Shown: positions 35,286 to 43,236 of the stretch, piece by piece
Numbering within the stretch: the first letter of the stretch is position 1
How the letters are laid out: every line of letters starts with the position of its first letter
The notes under the pieces: model-generated
The model's database searches: none
What the model saw: the letters and a program-made list of their open reading frames with translations, nothing else
What the model was told of the DNA's origin: nothing
NCBI RefSeq assembly: GCF_011046485.1
Contig: NZ_CP049256.1
Location: 2,170,001-2,234,000 of the forward strand
DNA: 64,000 nt
Source: Microbacterium sp. 4R-513
GTDB taxonomy: Bacteria > Actinomycetota > Actinomycetes > Actinomycetales > Microbacteriaceae
Reading direction: 5' to 3'
Translations under genes and position numbers: made by a program

Positions 35286-36215
35286 TCAGCGCGGGAGCCC
35301 GGGGAGCACCTCGGCGCCCAGATACTCCACGTGGTCGACGTCCTGCAGATCGAGCAGCTGGAAGTACACGCGGTGTATGCCGAGCTCGGCGTAGCGGGCG
35401 ATCCGCTCGCCGATCTCATCCGCGTCGCCGACGATGTTGACGCCGTCGCGCACCTCTTCGAGTGAGCGGCCCAGCTTGGCCGCGCGGCGGGCGACGGCGG
35501 CGTCGTCGGCGCCGGCGAAAGTCGACATCGCGAGCGAGAACTTCAGCGTCTGCGGGTCCCGTCCCACGCGCTCGCACGCGGCGCGGAGGTTCGCGAGGCG
35601 CTCCGGGATCTCCTCGAGCGCAGGGAAGCCGAGGTTGAACTCCGTCGCGAAGCGTGCCGCGAGCTCCGGCGTGCGTCGGGGCCCCCTGCCTCCCACGATC
35701 AGCGGTACGCGCGGCTGAGCCGGCTTGGGGAGGGCCGGCGAATCCTCCAGGCGGTAGTGGCGGCCGTCGAACGAGAACGTCTCGTCGACAGGTGTCGCCC
35801 ACAGGCCCGTGACGACGACGAGCTGCTCCTCGAGCAGGTCGAACCGCTTCGCGGGGAACGGGATGCCGTAGGCCCGGTGCTCCTGCTCCATCCAGCCTGC
35901 GCCCAGGCCGAGCTCGACGCGGCCGCCCGACATGTCGTCGACCTGGGCCACCTGCACGGCGAGGATGCCGGGGTGGCGGAAGGTCACCGATGAGACGAGG
36001 GTGCCGAGGCGGATGCGGGATGTCTCGCGGGCGAGTCCGGCGAGCGTCGTCCAGGCGTCGGTCGGCCCCGGAAGCTGCTGCGACCGGCCCGAGCGCATGT
36101 AGTGGTCGGAGCGGAAGAAGCCGTCGAACCCGAGGCGCTCGGCGGTCTGGGCGAACGCCAGCTGGTCGGCGTAGGAGGCCCCGAGCTGCGGCTCGACGAA
36201 GACGCAGTACTCCAT
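35286..36215 (-). CDS. LLM-class F420-dependent oxidoreductase
   Basis: 309 residues with the luciferase-like TIM barrel. Signature parts are SDHYMRSGRSQ, LGTLVSSVTFRHPGILAVQVAQVDDMSGGRVELGLGAGW, and PLIVGGRGPRRTPELAARFATEFN. Actinobacterial members of this form usually bind coenzyme F420 rather than FMN. Substrate is unknown. It starts 11 bp after the metal transporter gene and lacks its own promoter, so the two are probably one transcript. Confidence 0.85.
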   Translation of the reverse strand: MEYCVFVEPQLGASYADQLAFAQTAERLGFDGFFRSDHYMRSGRSQQLPGPTDAWTTLAGLARETSRIRLGTLVSSVTFRHPGILAVQVAQVDDMSGGRVELGLGAGWMEQEHRAYGIPFPAKRFDLLEEQLVVVTGLWATPVDETFSFDGRHYRLEDSPALPKPAQPRVPLIVGGRGPRRTPELAARFATEFNLGFPALEEIPERLANLRAACERVGRDPQTLKFSLAMSTFAGADDAAVARRAAKLGRSLEEVRDGVNIVGDADEIGERIARYAELGIHRVYFQLLDLQDVDHVEYLGAEVLPGLPR

Positions 36216-36226
36216 GTCTCGCGGGG

Positions 36227-37189
36227 TCAGTTCTCGGACTTGAGGACGATCTGCTCGGTGGGCGTCGGCCCACCCGGCGTCCGCAGGATGTCGGGCTCGA
36301 GATAGATCACGCGCGCGGCCGGAACGGCCTTGCGGATCCGTTCCTCGATCGCGTCGATGTCGGCCGCGACCTCGCCGAGGGCACGATCGGCAGCGAAGCT
36401 CAGCTTCGCCGCGACGAGCAGCTCATCGGGTCCGAGGTAGAGCGTCTTGATGTGGATGAGCTTCTCGATCTCGGAGCCGCCGTGGATGGCCGACACGATC
36501 TTGTCGTAGTCGCCCCGCGTCGCGCCTTCGCCGACGAGGAGGCTCTTCGTCTCGATGCCGAGGACGATCGCGACGAGCACGAGGAGCGTGCCGATCATGA
36601 GCGTGCCGATCGCGTCGAAGACCGAGTTGCCCGTGATGGCCGTCAGCCCGACGCCGAACAGGGCGAACACGAGACCGGTGAGCGCCGCGACGTCCTCGAG
36701 CAGCACGACGGGCAGCTCGGGAGCCTTCGCGTGCCGCACGAACGACACCCAGGACTGTCCCTTCGTGCGGAGGTGATTGCTCTCGCCGACCGCGGTGCGC
36801 AGCGAGATCGACTCCAGCACGATCGCGATGCCGAGCACCGCGAGGGGCACCCACACGTTCTCGAGCTCGTGCGGATGCGTGAGCTTCTCGACGCCCTCGT
36901 AGATCGAGAACAGGCCGCCGACCGAGAAGAGGATGATCGAGACGACGAACGCGTAGACGTACCGCTCGCGTCCGTAGCCGAACGGATGCTCCGCATCGGC
37001 CTCACGCCGCGCCTTGCGGCCGCCGAGCATGAGCAGGAGCTGGTTGCCGGAGTCCGCCACGGAGTGGATCGCCTCGGCGAGCATCGAGGACGACCCCGAG
37101 ATGAGCCACGCCACGAACTTCGCCAGGGCGATGCCCATGTTCGCGAGGAACGCCGCCAGAATCGCCTTGCCGCCGCCGGAAGCACTCAT
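36227..37189 (-). CDS. Cation diffusion facilitator family transporter
   Basis: 320 residues. Six membrane helices occupy the first 220. The metal-site segment AEAIHSVADSGNQLLLMLG on helix 2 has the His/Asp pair of CDF proteins. A cytoplasmic ferredoxin-like C-terminal domain follows (ending VIYLEPDILRT). Such proteins export divalent metals such as Zn, Fe, Co or Mn by proton antiport; the metal here is unresolved. TAGACT seven bases before the ATG marks a leaderless start. Co-transcribed with the LLM oxidoreductase. Confidence 0.88.
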   Translation of the reverse strand: MSASGGGKAILAAFLANMGIALAKFVAWLISGSSSMLAEAIHSVADSGNQLLLMLGGRKARREADAEHPFGYGRERYVYAFVVSIILFSVGGLFSIYEGVEKLTHPHELENVWVPLAVLGIAIVLESISLRTAVGESNHLRTKGQSWVSFVRHAKAPELPVVLLEDVAALTGLVFALFGVGLTAITGNSVFDAIGTLMIGTLLVLVAIVLGIETKSLLVGEGATRGDYDKIVSAIHGGSEIEKLIHIKTLYLGPDELLVAAKLSFAADRALGEVAADIDAIEERIRKAVPAARVIYLEPDILRTPGGPTPTEQIVLKSEN

Positions 37190-37196
37190 GCGGAGA

Positions 37197-37202
37197 AGTC
37201 TA
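37197..37202 (-). promoter_or_regulatory. Leaderless-type -10 box (TAGACT)
   Basis: TAGACT ends seven bases before the ATG of the CDF transporter gene on the minus strand. Confidence 0.6.
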
Positions 37203-37255
37203 CGGATGCCGCGGCATCCATCAGCGCCCTTGACGCACCGGCCAGCGGCGCGGCG

Positions 37256-38368
37256 TCAATCCGCCGAGCGGAGGATGATGGTCTCGGTCGGCGGTGAGGG
37301 CTCCGCGGGGCGCCCCACGTAGCCGATCACCTGCAGGAGAGCGTGACGGAATTCGGCCGGGCGCTCGAGGTGAGCCGAATGCCCGACGCCGTCGAGCGCG
37401 ATCTCGGTCACGTCGCCCCCTTTCGCCGAGTACGCGTCGAGCACGTCGCGGGTCTGCGAGACCATCTGCTGTGCCGGGGCGATGTCAGCCCCCGGCCACC
37501 CTGGGATGATCCCGAGGGCGCCGAGGTGGTTGTAGTCGTAGAAGGAGGCGTCGGAGACGATGGCGTCGGCGGTGCCGTGGATCCAGAGCACGGGGGGCTT
37601 GGGTTCGAGGTCGACGACGGCCGACACGTCGAAGTACTGCGGGGCCATCGTGTTGAGCACTCCGACCGTGCCGGCGCCGAAACCAGGCCAGTTGTCGCTG
37701 TGCACCGAGTCCCCGGGGTAGTTGCCGGTCGCCGTCGAGGTCGAGAGGATCGACTCGACCCAGACATCCTCGTGCTCGGTCGTGTAGCCGGGCGCGACGT
37801 AGCCGGAGCGGAAGACGTTACGCGGCGACGTGGGCGCTTCGTCGGACGTGTCGTGGGCGATGAGGCGCTCGACGAAGTCGGGGTTGGCCGCCCCGCCGCC
37901 GCAGCCCGCGTCGTCGTCGGTGAGACGGCTGCCGTCGCGACGCGTGCCGCCGAAGCCGTACGGCGACACGGGCGACTGCAGGGTGAGGCTCAGAGCGGGG
38001 TGCTCGAGGGCGTACTGCATGATCATGCCGCCACCCATCGACCAGCCCACGAAGTGCGCGGTCGGGATGCCGAGGGCCTCGAGGGTCGCGAACACATCGT
38101 CGCTGAAGTCCCGGACCCCGCGCGTCGCATCGATGGGGGAGTGCTCGGTGCCGCCGTACCCGCGCAGGTCGACGGCGATGACCCTCAGGTCGTGCGGGAG
38201 ATCCTGCATGATCTCCTGCCAGAACAGCGAGGAGGAGCCGTTGCCGTGGATCAGCACGACCGTGCGCTCCGGCGGTGTCGCCGGGTCGTCGCCGTCCCTC
38301 TCGAGGATGTTGACGGTGAGTCGAGGAGTGTCGATAAGCCGGGCGGTGATGCCGTCGAAGAGAGTCAT
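37256..38368 (-). CDS. Alpha/beta-fold hydrolase
   Basis: 370 residues. The oxyanion loop VVLIHGNGSSSLFW, nucleophile elbow GWSMGGG, late acid segment LWIHGTADAIVSD and catalytic His in VGHSAHLERP are all visible, so the triad is complete. An insert of about 100 residues after the elbow forms a large cap. No signal peptide is seen. Substrate cannot be assigned. GAAGGA precedes ATG 38368, and a good promoter lies at 38421-38448. Not linked to its neighbours by overlap. Confidence 0.85.
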   Translation of the reverse strand: MTLFDGITARLIDTPRLTVNILERDGDDPATPPERTVVLIHGNGSSSLFWQEIMQDLPHDLRVIAVDLRGYGGTEHSPIDATRGVRDFSDDVFATLEALGIPTAHFVGWSMGGGMIMQYALEHPALSLTLQSPVSPYGFGGTRRDGSRLTDDDAGCGGGAANPDFVERLIAHDTSDEAPTSPRNVFRSGYVAPGYTTEHEDVWVESILSTSTATGNYPGDSVHSDNWPGFGAGTVGVLNTMAPQYFDVSAVVDLEPKPPVLWIHGTADAIVSDASFYDYNHLGALGIIPGWPGADIAPAQQMVSQTRDVLDAYSAKGGDVTEIALDGVGHSAHLERPAEFRHALLQVIGYVGRPAEPSPPTETIILRSAD

Positions 38369-38420
38369 GACGCGTCCTTCGGATGTCCCCAGGGGAGCGT
38401 CGGCGCTCCCGTCTGCCTCG

Positions 38421-38448
38421 ACTATAAACCCCCCTCGATCGAGGTGAA
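38421..38448 (-). promoter_or_regulatory. Promoter of the alpha/beta hydrolase gene (TTCACC-16-TATAGT)
   Basis: On the minus strand TTCACC (38448-38443) and TATAGT (38426-38421) are 16 bp apart, about 50 bp before the ATG. The surrounding stretch is unusually A+T-rich. Confidence 0.6.
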
Positions 38449-38500
38449 CGAGCTTTCAGGTTAACCCCCGCACGCGCATGGCGAGGGTCGCGGGCACCCG

Positions 38501-39193
38501 TCACGCCTCGGTGCTTCCGGCGTCTCCCATGTCGGTCGGCATCTCGCCCATGTATGCCGCGGCCGTGGCGTCGGCGGCTCGGGACGCGACCTCCGGGTCC
38601 GCGCCGTCGCCGATGTGGGCCTCTCGCCACGCGTCGGCCGACGCGCGGGTGAACTGCTTGCCCTCGTCGGTGAGCATCCACGCCTGGCCCTCCTCCGGCG
38701 ACGGCCCGTCCACGGCCGAGCCGAGGTGAAGGGCGAGTCCGAGCAGGCCGGAGTCCCAGCCGATGCCCGTGGCGCCGGGACCGAACTGCTCCCACATCTC
38801 GTCGGGCACCTCCGACACGGCTGCAACGTGCTCGAGCTCGAAGCGCGTCCGGTCGGCGCCGGCTTCGGTGACGCGGACGGTGATCCACGTCACGCCGCCC
38901 GCGTACTCCCACGTCGCGCGGTACGACGCCGTGCCGCCCGACGGCGGTTCGCAGGCGAGCACCTCGCCGCCGGCGTTCCCCTCGAGCTGGTACCGCCCGC
39001 CCAGGCGCAGGTCGCCCGACACCGGCAGGAACCACCGGCGGATGCGGTCCGCCGTCGTGACGGCCTCCCACACGTCCTCGAGGCTCGACGGATACTCCTG
39101 CGCGAGCCGCTGCACGCGGACGTCCTCACCGTCTTGCTGCGTCGTCTCGACGCCGCGCTCGACGGCCGCGATCTGTGCGTTGACATCAACCAT
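38501..39193 (-). CDS. SRPBCC/AHSA1-domain protein
   Basis: 230 residues. The first 140 match the START-like SRPBCC fold of the Aha1 C-terminal family (EYPSSLEDVWEAVTTADRIRRWFLPVSGDLRLGGRYQLEGNAGGEVLACEPP). These bind hydrophobic ligands. The C-terminal 70 residues are acidic and helical. ATG 39193 has AAGGAG upstream. It follows an ArsR regulator after 41 bp on the same strand, a very common pairing whose biological ligand is usually unknown. Confidence 0.85.
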   Translation of the reverse strand: MVDVNAQIAAVERGVETTQQDGEDVRVQRLAQEYPSSLEDVWEAVTTADRIRRWFLPVSGDLRLGGRYQLEGNAGGEVLACEPPSGGTASYRATWEYAGGVTWITVRVTEAGADRTRFELEHVAAVSEVPDEMWEQFGPGATGIGWDSGLLGLALHLGSAVDGPSPEEGQAWMLTDEGKQFTRASADAWREAHIGDGADPEVASRAADATAAAYMGEMPTDMGDAGSTEA

Positions 39194-39234
39194 GGGTTCT
39201 TCTCCTTGTCGGTGTGGTCTCAGGTGTCGGCGTC

Positions 39235-39654
39235 TCAGCCGTCTTCCGGGTCTTCGGGGTCTGCGGGCGGTTCTTCGGGGAGAGGGGATGCCGCGGCATC
39301 CGTCTCCTCGTCCGCCTTCTCGCCGTCGAGCCGACGTGCTCGACGGCCACGGGCGAGCTCTGTGCCGAGGGCGTCGAGCCGTGGCTGCCAGAACCGGCGG
39401 AAGGGGTCGAACCACGCGTCGGCGGCCTCGAGGGGCCGCGGGTCGACGGCGTACAGCCGACGGGTACCCTCCGCCCGCACCGTGGCGAAGCCGGCGTCGC
39501 GCAGGACCCGCAGGTGCTGCGACACGGCGGGTTGCGAGATCCCGAATTCGCGCTGGATCACGCTTCCGATGTCGCCCGCGCTGAGCTCGCCGTCGGCGAG
39601 CAGCTCGATGATCCGGCGGCGGACCGGATCACCGAGGACATCGAGCGCGTGCAT
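39235..39654 (-). CDS. ArsR-family winged-helix repressor
   Basis: 139 residues. The winged helix is LDVLGDPVRRRIIELLADGELSAGDIGSVIQREFGISQPAVSQHLRVLRDAGFATVRAEGTRRLYAVD. No metal-binding Cys motif is seen, so it is probably not a classical metal sensor. The last 40 residues are charged and disordered-looking. ATG 39654 is six bases after a -10-like box, and a 12-bp palindrome lies between -35 and -10, implying autorepression. It heads an operon with the SRPBCC protein. Upstream in-frame TTG is not favoured. Confidence 0.9.
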   Translation of the reverse strand: MHALDVLGDPVRRRIIELLADGELSAGDIGSVIQREFGISQPAVSQHLRVLRDAGFATVRAEGTRRLYAVDPRPLEAADAWFDPFRRFWQPRLDALGTELARGRRARRLDGEKADEETDAAASPLPEEPPADPEDPEDG

Positions 39655-39660
39655 GACTAA

Positions 39661-39689
39661 ATGATTGCGCCGATACTTATATAAGTCAA
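39661..39689 (-). promoter_or_regulatory. Autoregulated promoter-operator of the ArsR operon
   Basis: On the minus strand TTGACT (39689-39684) and AATCAT (39666-39661) are 17 bp apart. The perfect palindrome ACTTATATAAGT (39675-39686) overlaps the -35 and fills much of the spacer. AATCAT ends six bases before the ATG, again a leaderless layout. Confidence 0.65.
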
Positions 39690-39743
39690 CACTGATTCTG
39701 TGGTTCGACAACACCGCGCCGCAGGTCGTTCACCCGCGGCTCA

Positions 39744-39749
39744 TAGGAT
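39744..39749 (+). promoter_or_regulatory. Leaderless-type -10 box (TAGGAT) of proC
   Basis: TAGGAT ends seven bases before ATG 39757. There is no ribosome site. Confidence 0.6.
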
Positions 39750-39756
39750 GGCGGGC

Positions 39757-40593
39757 ATGCCCGACTCCCTCCCCTCCATCGCGATCCTCGGCGCCGGCTC
39801 GATGGGCGGCGCCGTCCTTCGCGGGCTCGTGCGCTCGGGTCTCGCGACCTCCGGTCTGACCGCCACGAACCGCAGTTCCGAAAAGGCCGGCGCACTCGCC
39901 GACCTCGACGGTGTCTCGTCGATCGCTCTCGAGGAGCAGCCGACGGGGAACGCGGATGCCGCGTCCACCGCCGAGATCGTGCTCATCGGCGTCAAACCCG
40001 CCATGGTCCCCGACCTGCTGCGCGAGATCGCCCCTCGGCTCCGCCCCGGCACGATCGTCGTGAGCCTCGCGGCCGGCGTCAAGATCGCGACGTTCGAGTC
40101 GATCCTCGGTGCCGGCATCCCCGTCCTGCGCTCGATGCCCAACACGCCCGCGCTCGTCGGCAGGGCGGTCACAGGCCTCGCCGCCGGGACCGAGGCGACG
40201 CCCGAGCACTTCGCCGTCGCGCGCCGCCTCTTCGAGACGGTCGGGACGGTCGTCGAGGTCCCTGAGGACAAGATCGACGCCCTTTCGACCATCTCCGGCT
40301 CAGGGCCCGCCTACGTCTATCTCCTCATCGAGGAGCTCACCGAAGCCGCCGTCGGCAAGGGCTTCACGGAGGAGCAGGCGAGGCTCATGGCCGAGCAGAC
40401 CTTCATCGGCGCGGCCGCGCTGCTCGAGGCATCCGGCGAGGAGCCCGCCGAGCTCCGCCGCCAGGTCACGAGCCCCAAGGGCACGACCGAGCGGGCGGTC
40501 GCGGTGCTGCAGGGGGCGCACCTCGCGGGGCTCTTCGCCGAGGCGACGGATGCCGCGCTCGCCCGCGCCCGAGAGCTCGCCGCCGGCGCATAG
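39757..40593 (+). CDS. proC: Pyrroline-5-carboxylate reductase
   Basis: 278 residues. N-terminal Rossmann motif SIAILGAGSMGGAVLRGL; VLRSMPNTPALVGRAVTGLAAG in the middle; and the P5CR signature LSTISGSGPAYVYLLIEELTEAAV with LRRQVTSPKGTTERAV near the end. It catalyses the last step of proline synthesis using NAD(P)H. ATG 39757 fits the TAGGAT box; an in-frame ATG at 39748 lies inside that box. A strong terminator follows. Confidence 0.96.
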   Translation: MPDSLPSIAILGAGSMGGAVLRGLVRSGLATSGLTATNRSSEKAGALADLDGVSSIALEEQPTGNADAASTAEIVLIGVKPAMVPDLLREIAPRLRPGTIVVSLAAGVKIATFESILGAGIPVLRSMPNTPALVGRAVTGLAAGTEATPEHFAVARRLFETVGTVVEVPEDKIDALSTISGSGPAYVYLLIEELTEAAVGKGFTEEQARLMAEQTFIGAAALLEASGEEPAELRRQVTSPKGTTERAVAVLQGAHLAGLFAEATDAALARARELAAGA

Positions 40594-40607
40594 GCCTCGC
40601 ACGACGC

Positions 40608-40646
40608 AACGGCGGGCCCGCACCCCTGAGGGTGCGGCCCGCCGTT
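40608..40646. terminator. Bidirectional intrinsic terminator
   Basis: A near-perfect stem of 17-18 bp (40608-40625 with 40630-40646, one bulged G, CTGA loop) followed by TTT. It lies between convergent proC and the ABC permease gene. Confidence 0.85.
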
Positions 40647-40658
40647 TCGGTCGCCCGG

Positions 40659-41420
40659 TCAGCGGAACTTGCGGCGGTAGATCACCATCGAGATGACATA
40701 TCCGATGACGAGGATGCCGACGCACCACGCGAGAGCGATCCAGATGTCTCCGCTGACCGGCCTGCCGGCGAGAAGGTCGCGCAGGGCGTTCACGATCGAC
40801 GTGGTCGGCTGGTACTCGGCGAAGAACCGCACCGGACCGGGCATCGTCTCGGTGGGCACGAAGGCCGAGCTGATGAACGGCAGGAAGATGAGCGGGTAGG
40901 CGAAGGCGCCGGCGCCGTCCATCGTCTTGGCCGAGAGGCCCGCGATGACCGCGAGCCAGGTCAGCGCGAGGGTGAAGAGCGCCAGGATGCCTCCGACCGC
41001 GAGCCACTGCAGCACGTCGGCGCCCGACCGGAAGCCCATGAGCAGCGCCACGGCGATCACGACCACCACCGAGGTGAGGTTCGCCACGACCGAGGTGAGG
41101 ACGTGCGACCACAGCACCGACGACCGGGCGATCGGCATGGACTGGAACCGCTCGAAGATCCCGCTCTGCAGGTCGGTGAACAGGCGCGCCGAGGTGTACG
41201 CGACGCCGGAAGCCACCGTGATGAGGAGGATGCCGGGCAGGAGGTAGTCGACGTAGGCCACTGAACCCGTGTCGATGGCGCCGCCGAAGACGAACACGAA
41301 GAGCAGCATGATCGCGACCGGGGTGATCGCCGTCGTGATGATCGTGTCGAGGCTGCGGGTGATGTGGCGCAGGGACCGGCCCGTGAGGACGGCCGTGTCG
41401 CCGATGACGTGCGTGGTCAT
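40659..41420 (-). CDS. ABC-2 type exporter permease
   Basis: 253 residues with six hydrophobic segments. The ABC-2 features are GGAIDTGSVAYVDYLLPGILLITVASGVAYTSARLFTDLQSGIFERFQSMPIARSS, as in daunorubicin-type exporters. It ends in YRRKFR. It is the last gene of a PadR-DUF1048-ATPase-permease operon, nine bases after the ATPase gene. Substrate unknown; drug or antimicrobial export is the usual guess for this gene order. Confidence 0.88.
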   Translation of the reverse strand: MTTHVIGDTAVLTGRSLRHITRSLDTIITTAITPVAIMLLFVFVFGGAIDTGSVAYVDYLLPGILLITVASGVAYTSARLFTDLQSGIFERFQSMPIARSSVLWSHVLTSVVANLTSVVVVIAVALLMGFRSGADVLQWLAVGGILALFTLALTWLAVIAGLSAKTMDGAGAFAYPLIFLPFISSAFVPTETMPGPVRFFAEYQPTTSIVNALRDLLAGRPVSGDIWIALAWCVGILVIGYVISMVIYRRKFR

Positions 41421-41429
41421 GGTCGTTCC

Positions 41430-42239
41430 TTACTTCTCGGTCGCGCCGCCGCCGGCGGCGGTGTCGCTCTTGCGGTCGTCTCCGACGATCGAGAGGAAGA
41501 CCTCTTCGAGCGTCGGCTGCTTCTCGACGTACTCCACCTGAGCGGGCGGCAGGAGCCGCTTCAGCTCGGCGAGCGTTCCGTCGACGATGATGCGCCCCTC
41601 GTGCAGGATCGCGATGCGGTCGGCCAGCTGCTCCGCCTCGTCGAGGTACTGCGTCGTGAGGAGCACCGTCGTGCCGCTCGCGGCGAGCTCCCTGACGGCG
41701 TCCCACACCTCGATGCGCGCCTGCGGATCGAGGCCCGTCGTCGGCTCGTCGAGGAAGATGACGGCGGGGCTCCCGATGAGGCTCATCGCGATGTCGAGGC
41801 GCCGGCGCATGCCGCCGGAGTAGGTCGCGACCTTGCGGGACGCGGCATCCGTCAGCGAGAACCGTGCCAGCAGACCGTCGGCGATCGCCGCCGGGTTCTT
41901 GAGATGCCGCAGCTTGGCGACGAGCACGAGGTTCTCGCGGCCGCTCAGCACCTCGTCGACGGCGGCGAACTGGCCCGTGAGGCTGATCGCCTCGCGGACG
42001 TCGTCGCCCTGCGTCGCGACGTCGAGGTCGTTGACGCTCGCGACGCCGGCGTCGGCCGTGAGGAGGGTGGACAGGATCTTGACCAGCGTCGTCTTTCCGG
42101 CGCCGTTCGAGCCCAGCAGAGCGAAGATCGAGCCGCGCTCGACGTCGAAGTCGACGCCGCGCAGGACGTGGAGGTCCTTGTACGACTTCTCGATGCCGCG
42201 CACGCGCACGGCGGGTGAGGCGAGGGATGCCGTGGTCAT
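41430..42239 (-). CDS. ABC exporter ATP-binding protein (DrrA-like)
   Basis: 269 residues. Walker A LLGSNGAGKTTLVKIL, signature YSGGMRRRLDIAMSL, Walker B AVIFLDEPTTGLD and the switch His region TTQYLDEAEQLADRIAIL are present. SGGMRRRLD and the Gln-Tyr switch variant are typical of DrrA-type drug exporters. ATG 42239 overlaps the preceding stop in an ATGA, with AGGAG just upstream. Pairs with the following permease, probably as a dimer of each. Confidence 0.92.
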   Translation of the reverse strand: MTTASLASPAVRVRGIEKSYKDLHVLRGVDFDVERGSIFALLGSNGAGKTTLVKILSTLLTADAGVASVNDLDVATQGDDVREAISLTGQFAAVDEVLSGRENLVLVAKLRHLKNPAAIADGLLARFSLTDAASRKVATYSGGMRRRLDIAMSLIGSPAVIFLDEPTTGLDPQARIEVWDAVRELAASGTTVLLTTQYLDEAEQLADRIAILHEGRIIVDGTLAELKRLLPPAQVEYVEKQPTLEEVFLSIVGDDRKSDTAAGGGATEK

Positions 42240-42604
42240 TTCTCCTGCGCTCCTTCCGCGTCTTCGATCGCCTTCGTGAGGCGGGCGCGCTCCTTGTCGA
42301 TCCACTGCGCGCCGCCGTACGACTGCGCGAACGTCTCGGCGAACTCGACCGGGTCGGAGCCGACGATGTCGCGGACAGGGGTGCCGTCAAGGGCGGCGCG
42401 CTCCCACAGGTCGACGAGGTCCTCGAACATCCTGATGAGGTCGTCGCCGTCGGTGATGCCGCCGTAGTACATGAAGTACCGGTGCATCGCCTTCGCGGAG
42501 GCCCCGTAGGGCTCCGGCAGCGCGTCGAGGCGCGCCTTGGTCTGCTTGTACTGCTTCTTCTGCTCGAGCGATCCGGTGAGCGCTTCGATCCACTTCGCGG
42601 CCAT
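42236..42604 (-). CDS. DUF1048 family protein
   Basis: 122 residues, mostly helical. WIEALTGSLEQKKQYKQTKARLDALPEPYGASAKAMHRYFMYYGG and DLIRMFEDLVDLWERAA match DUF1048, a family of unknown function nearly always found beside PadR regulators. ATG 42604 has AAGGAG eight bases upstream and is preferred to the GTG at 42610, which would overlap the PadR stop. Its own stop overlaps the ATPase start by four bases. Confidence 0.85.
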   Translation of the reverse strand: MAAKWIEALTGSLEQKKQYKQTKARLDALPEPYGASAKAMHRYFMYYGGITDGDDLIRMFEDLVDLWERAALDGTPVRDIVGSDPVEFAETFAQSYGGAQWIDKERARLTKAIEDAEGAQEK

Positions 42605-42606
42605 GG

Positions 42607-42984
42607 TCACTTCTCCTTCTCGCCGATCTCGTCGGCGTCGGTCTTGCTAGGGGATGGGGTGTCGTCGGTGCGGAGCTTGTTCAGCCGGTCCGTGAGGAAG
42701 CTCCACGTCCTCCAGAACTCGTTGAGGTAGTCCCGTCCCTGCGCGTTGAGGGAGTAGACCTTGCGCGGCGGGCCCTTCTCGGAGGGCACCTTCTCGACGT
42801 CGACCAGCCCGCGCTGCTCGACGCGGACGAGGAGCGCGTAGATCGTTCCTTCCGCGATGTCGGCGAATCCCTGCTCGCGCAGCCACGCCGTGATCTCGTA
42901 CCCGTAGGCATCGCGCGTGGACAGGACGGCGAGGACGACGCCCTCGAGGATTCCCTTGAGCATCTCGGTCTCCTGCTTGCCCAT
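42607..42984 (-). CDS. PadR-family transcriptional repressor
   Basis: 125 residues. The PadR winged helix shows clearly: ILEGVVLAVLSTRDAYGYEITAWLREQGFADIAEGTIYALLVRVEQRGLVDVEKVPSEKGPPRKVYSLNAQGRDYL. The strong ribosome site AAAGGAGGG fixes ATG 42984. It heads the exporter operon and probably represses it, sensing the exported compound. Palindromic candidate operators lie in its promoter (43030-43059). Confidence 0.92.
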   Translation of the reverse strand: MGKQETEMLKGILEGVVLAVLSTRDAYGYEITAWLREQGFADIAEGTIYALLVRVEQRGLVDVEKVPSEKGPPRKVYSLNAQGRDYLNEFWRTWSFLTDRLNKLRTDDTPSPSKTDADEIGEKEK

Positions 42985-43029
42985 GGTGATCCCTCCTTTC
43001 CACTACTCGGTATTGCTGACTACCACTAG

Positions 43030-43059
43030 ATAGTAACGCCGAGTACCGGTACTTAGCAA
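43030..43059 (-). promoter_or_regulatory. Promoter-operator of the PadR-ABC operon
   Basis: On the minus strand TTGCTA (43059-43054) and TACTAT (43035-43030) are 18 bp apart. The perfect palindrome AGTACCGGTACT (43042-43053) fills the spacer. Extra inverted half-sites TACTCGG (43004-43010) and CCGAGTA (43039-43045) flank the start region. All share TACT/AGTA. Confidence 0.6.
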
Positions 43060-43224
43060 GAGCGAATACCGACGGATCTTCGGTTGGGCGAGCGAGCACA
43101 ACGGCGGGGCATGTGGGTGACACGCCGGCGACGGATGCCGCGCCCCGGCGCGCCGCGGAAACCGCCCGCCGTTGTGCACGGCCTACCGACCGCCGGTCGC
43201 GGGGGAGCGCGGCTCTCGGAGCGT

Positions 43225-43230
43225 TAGAGT
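43225..43230 (+). promoter_or_regulatory. Leaderless-type -10 box (TAGAGT)
   Basis: TAGAGT ends six bases before the ATG of the first Ktr channel gene. Confidence 0.6.
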
Positions 43231-43236
43231 CACGCC

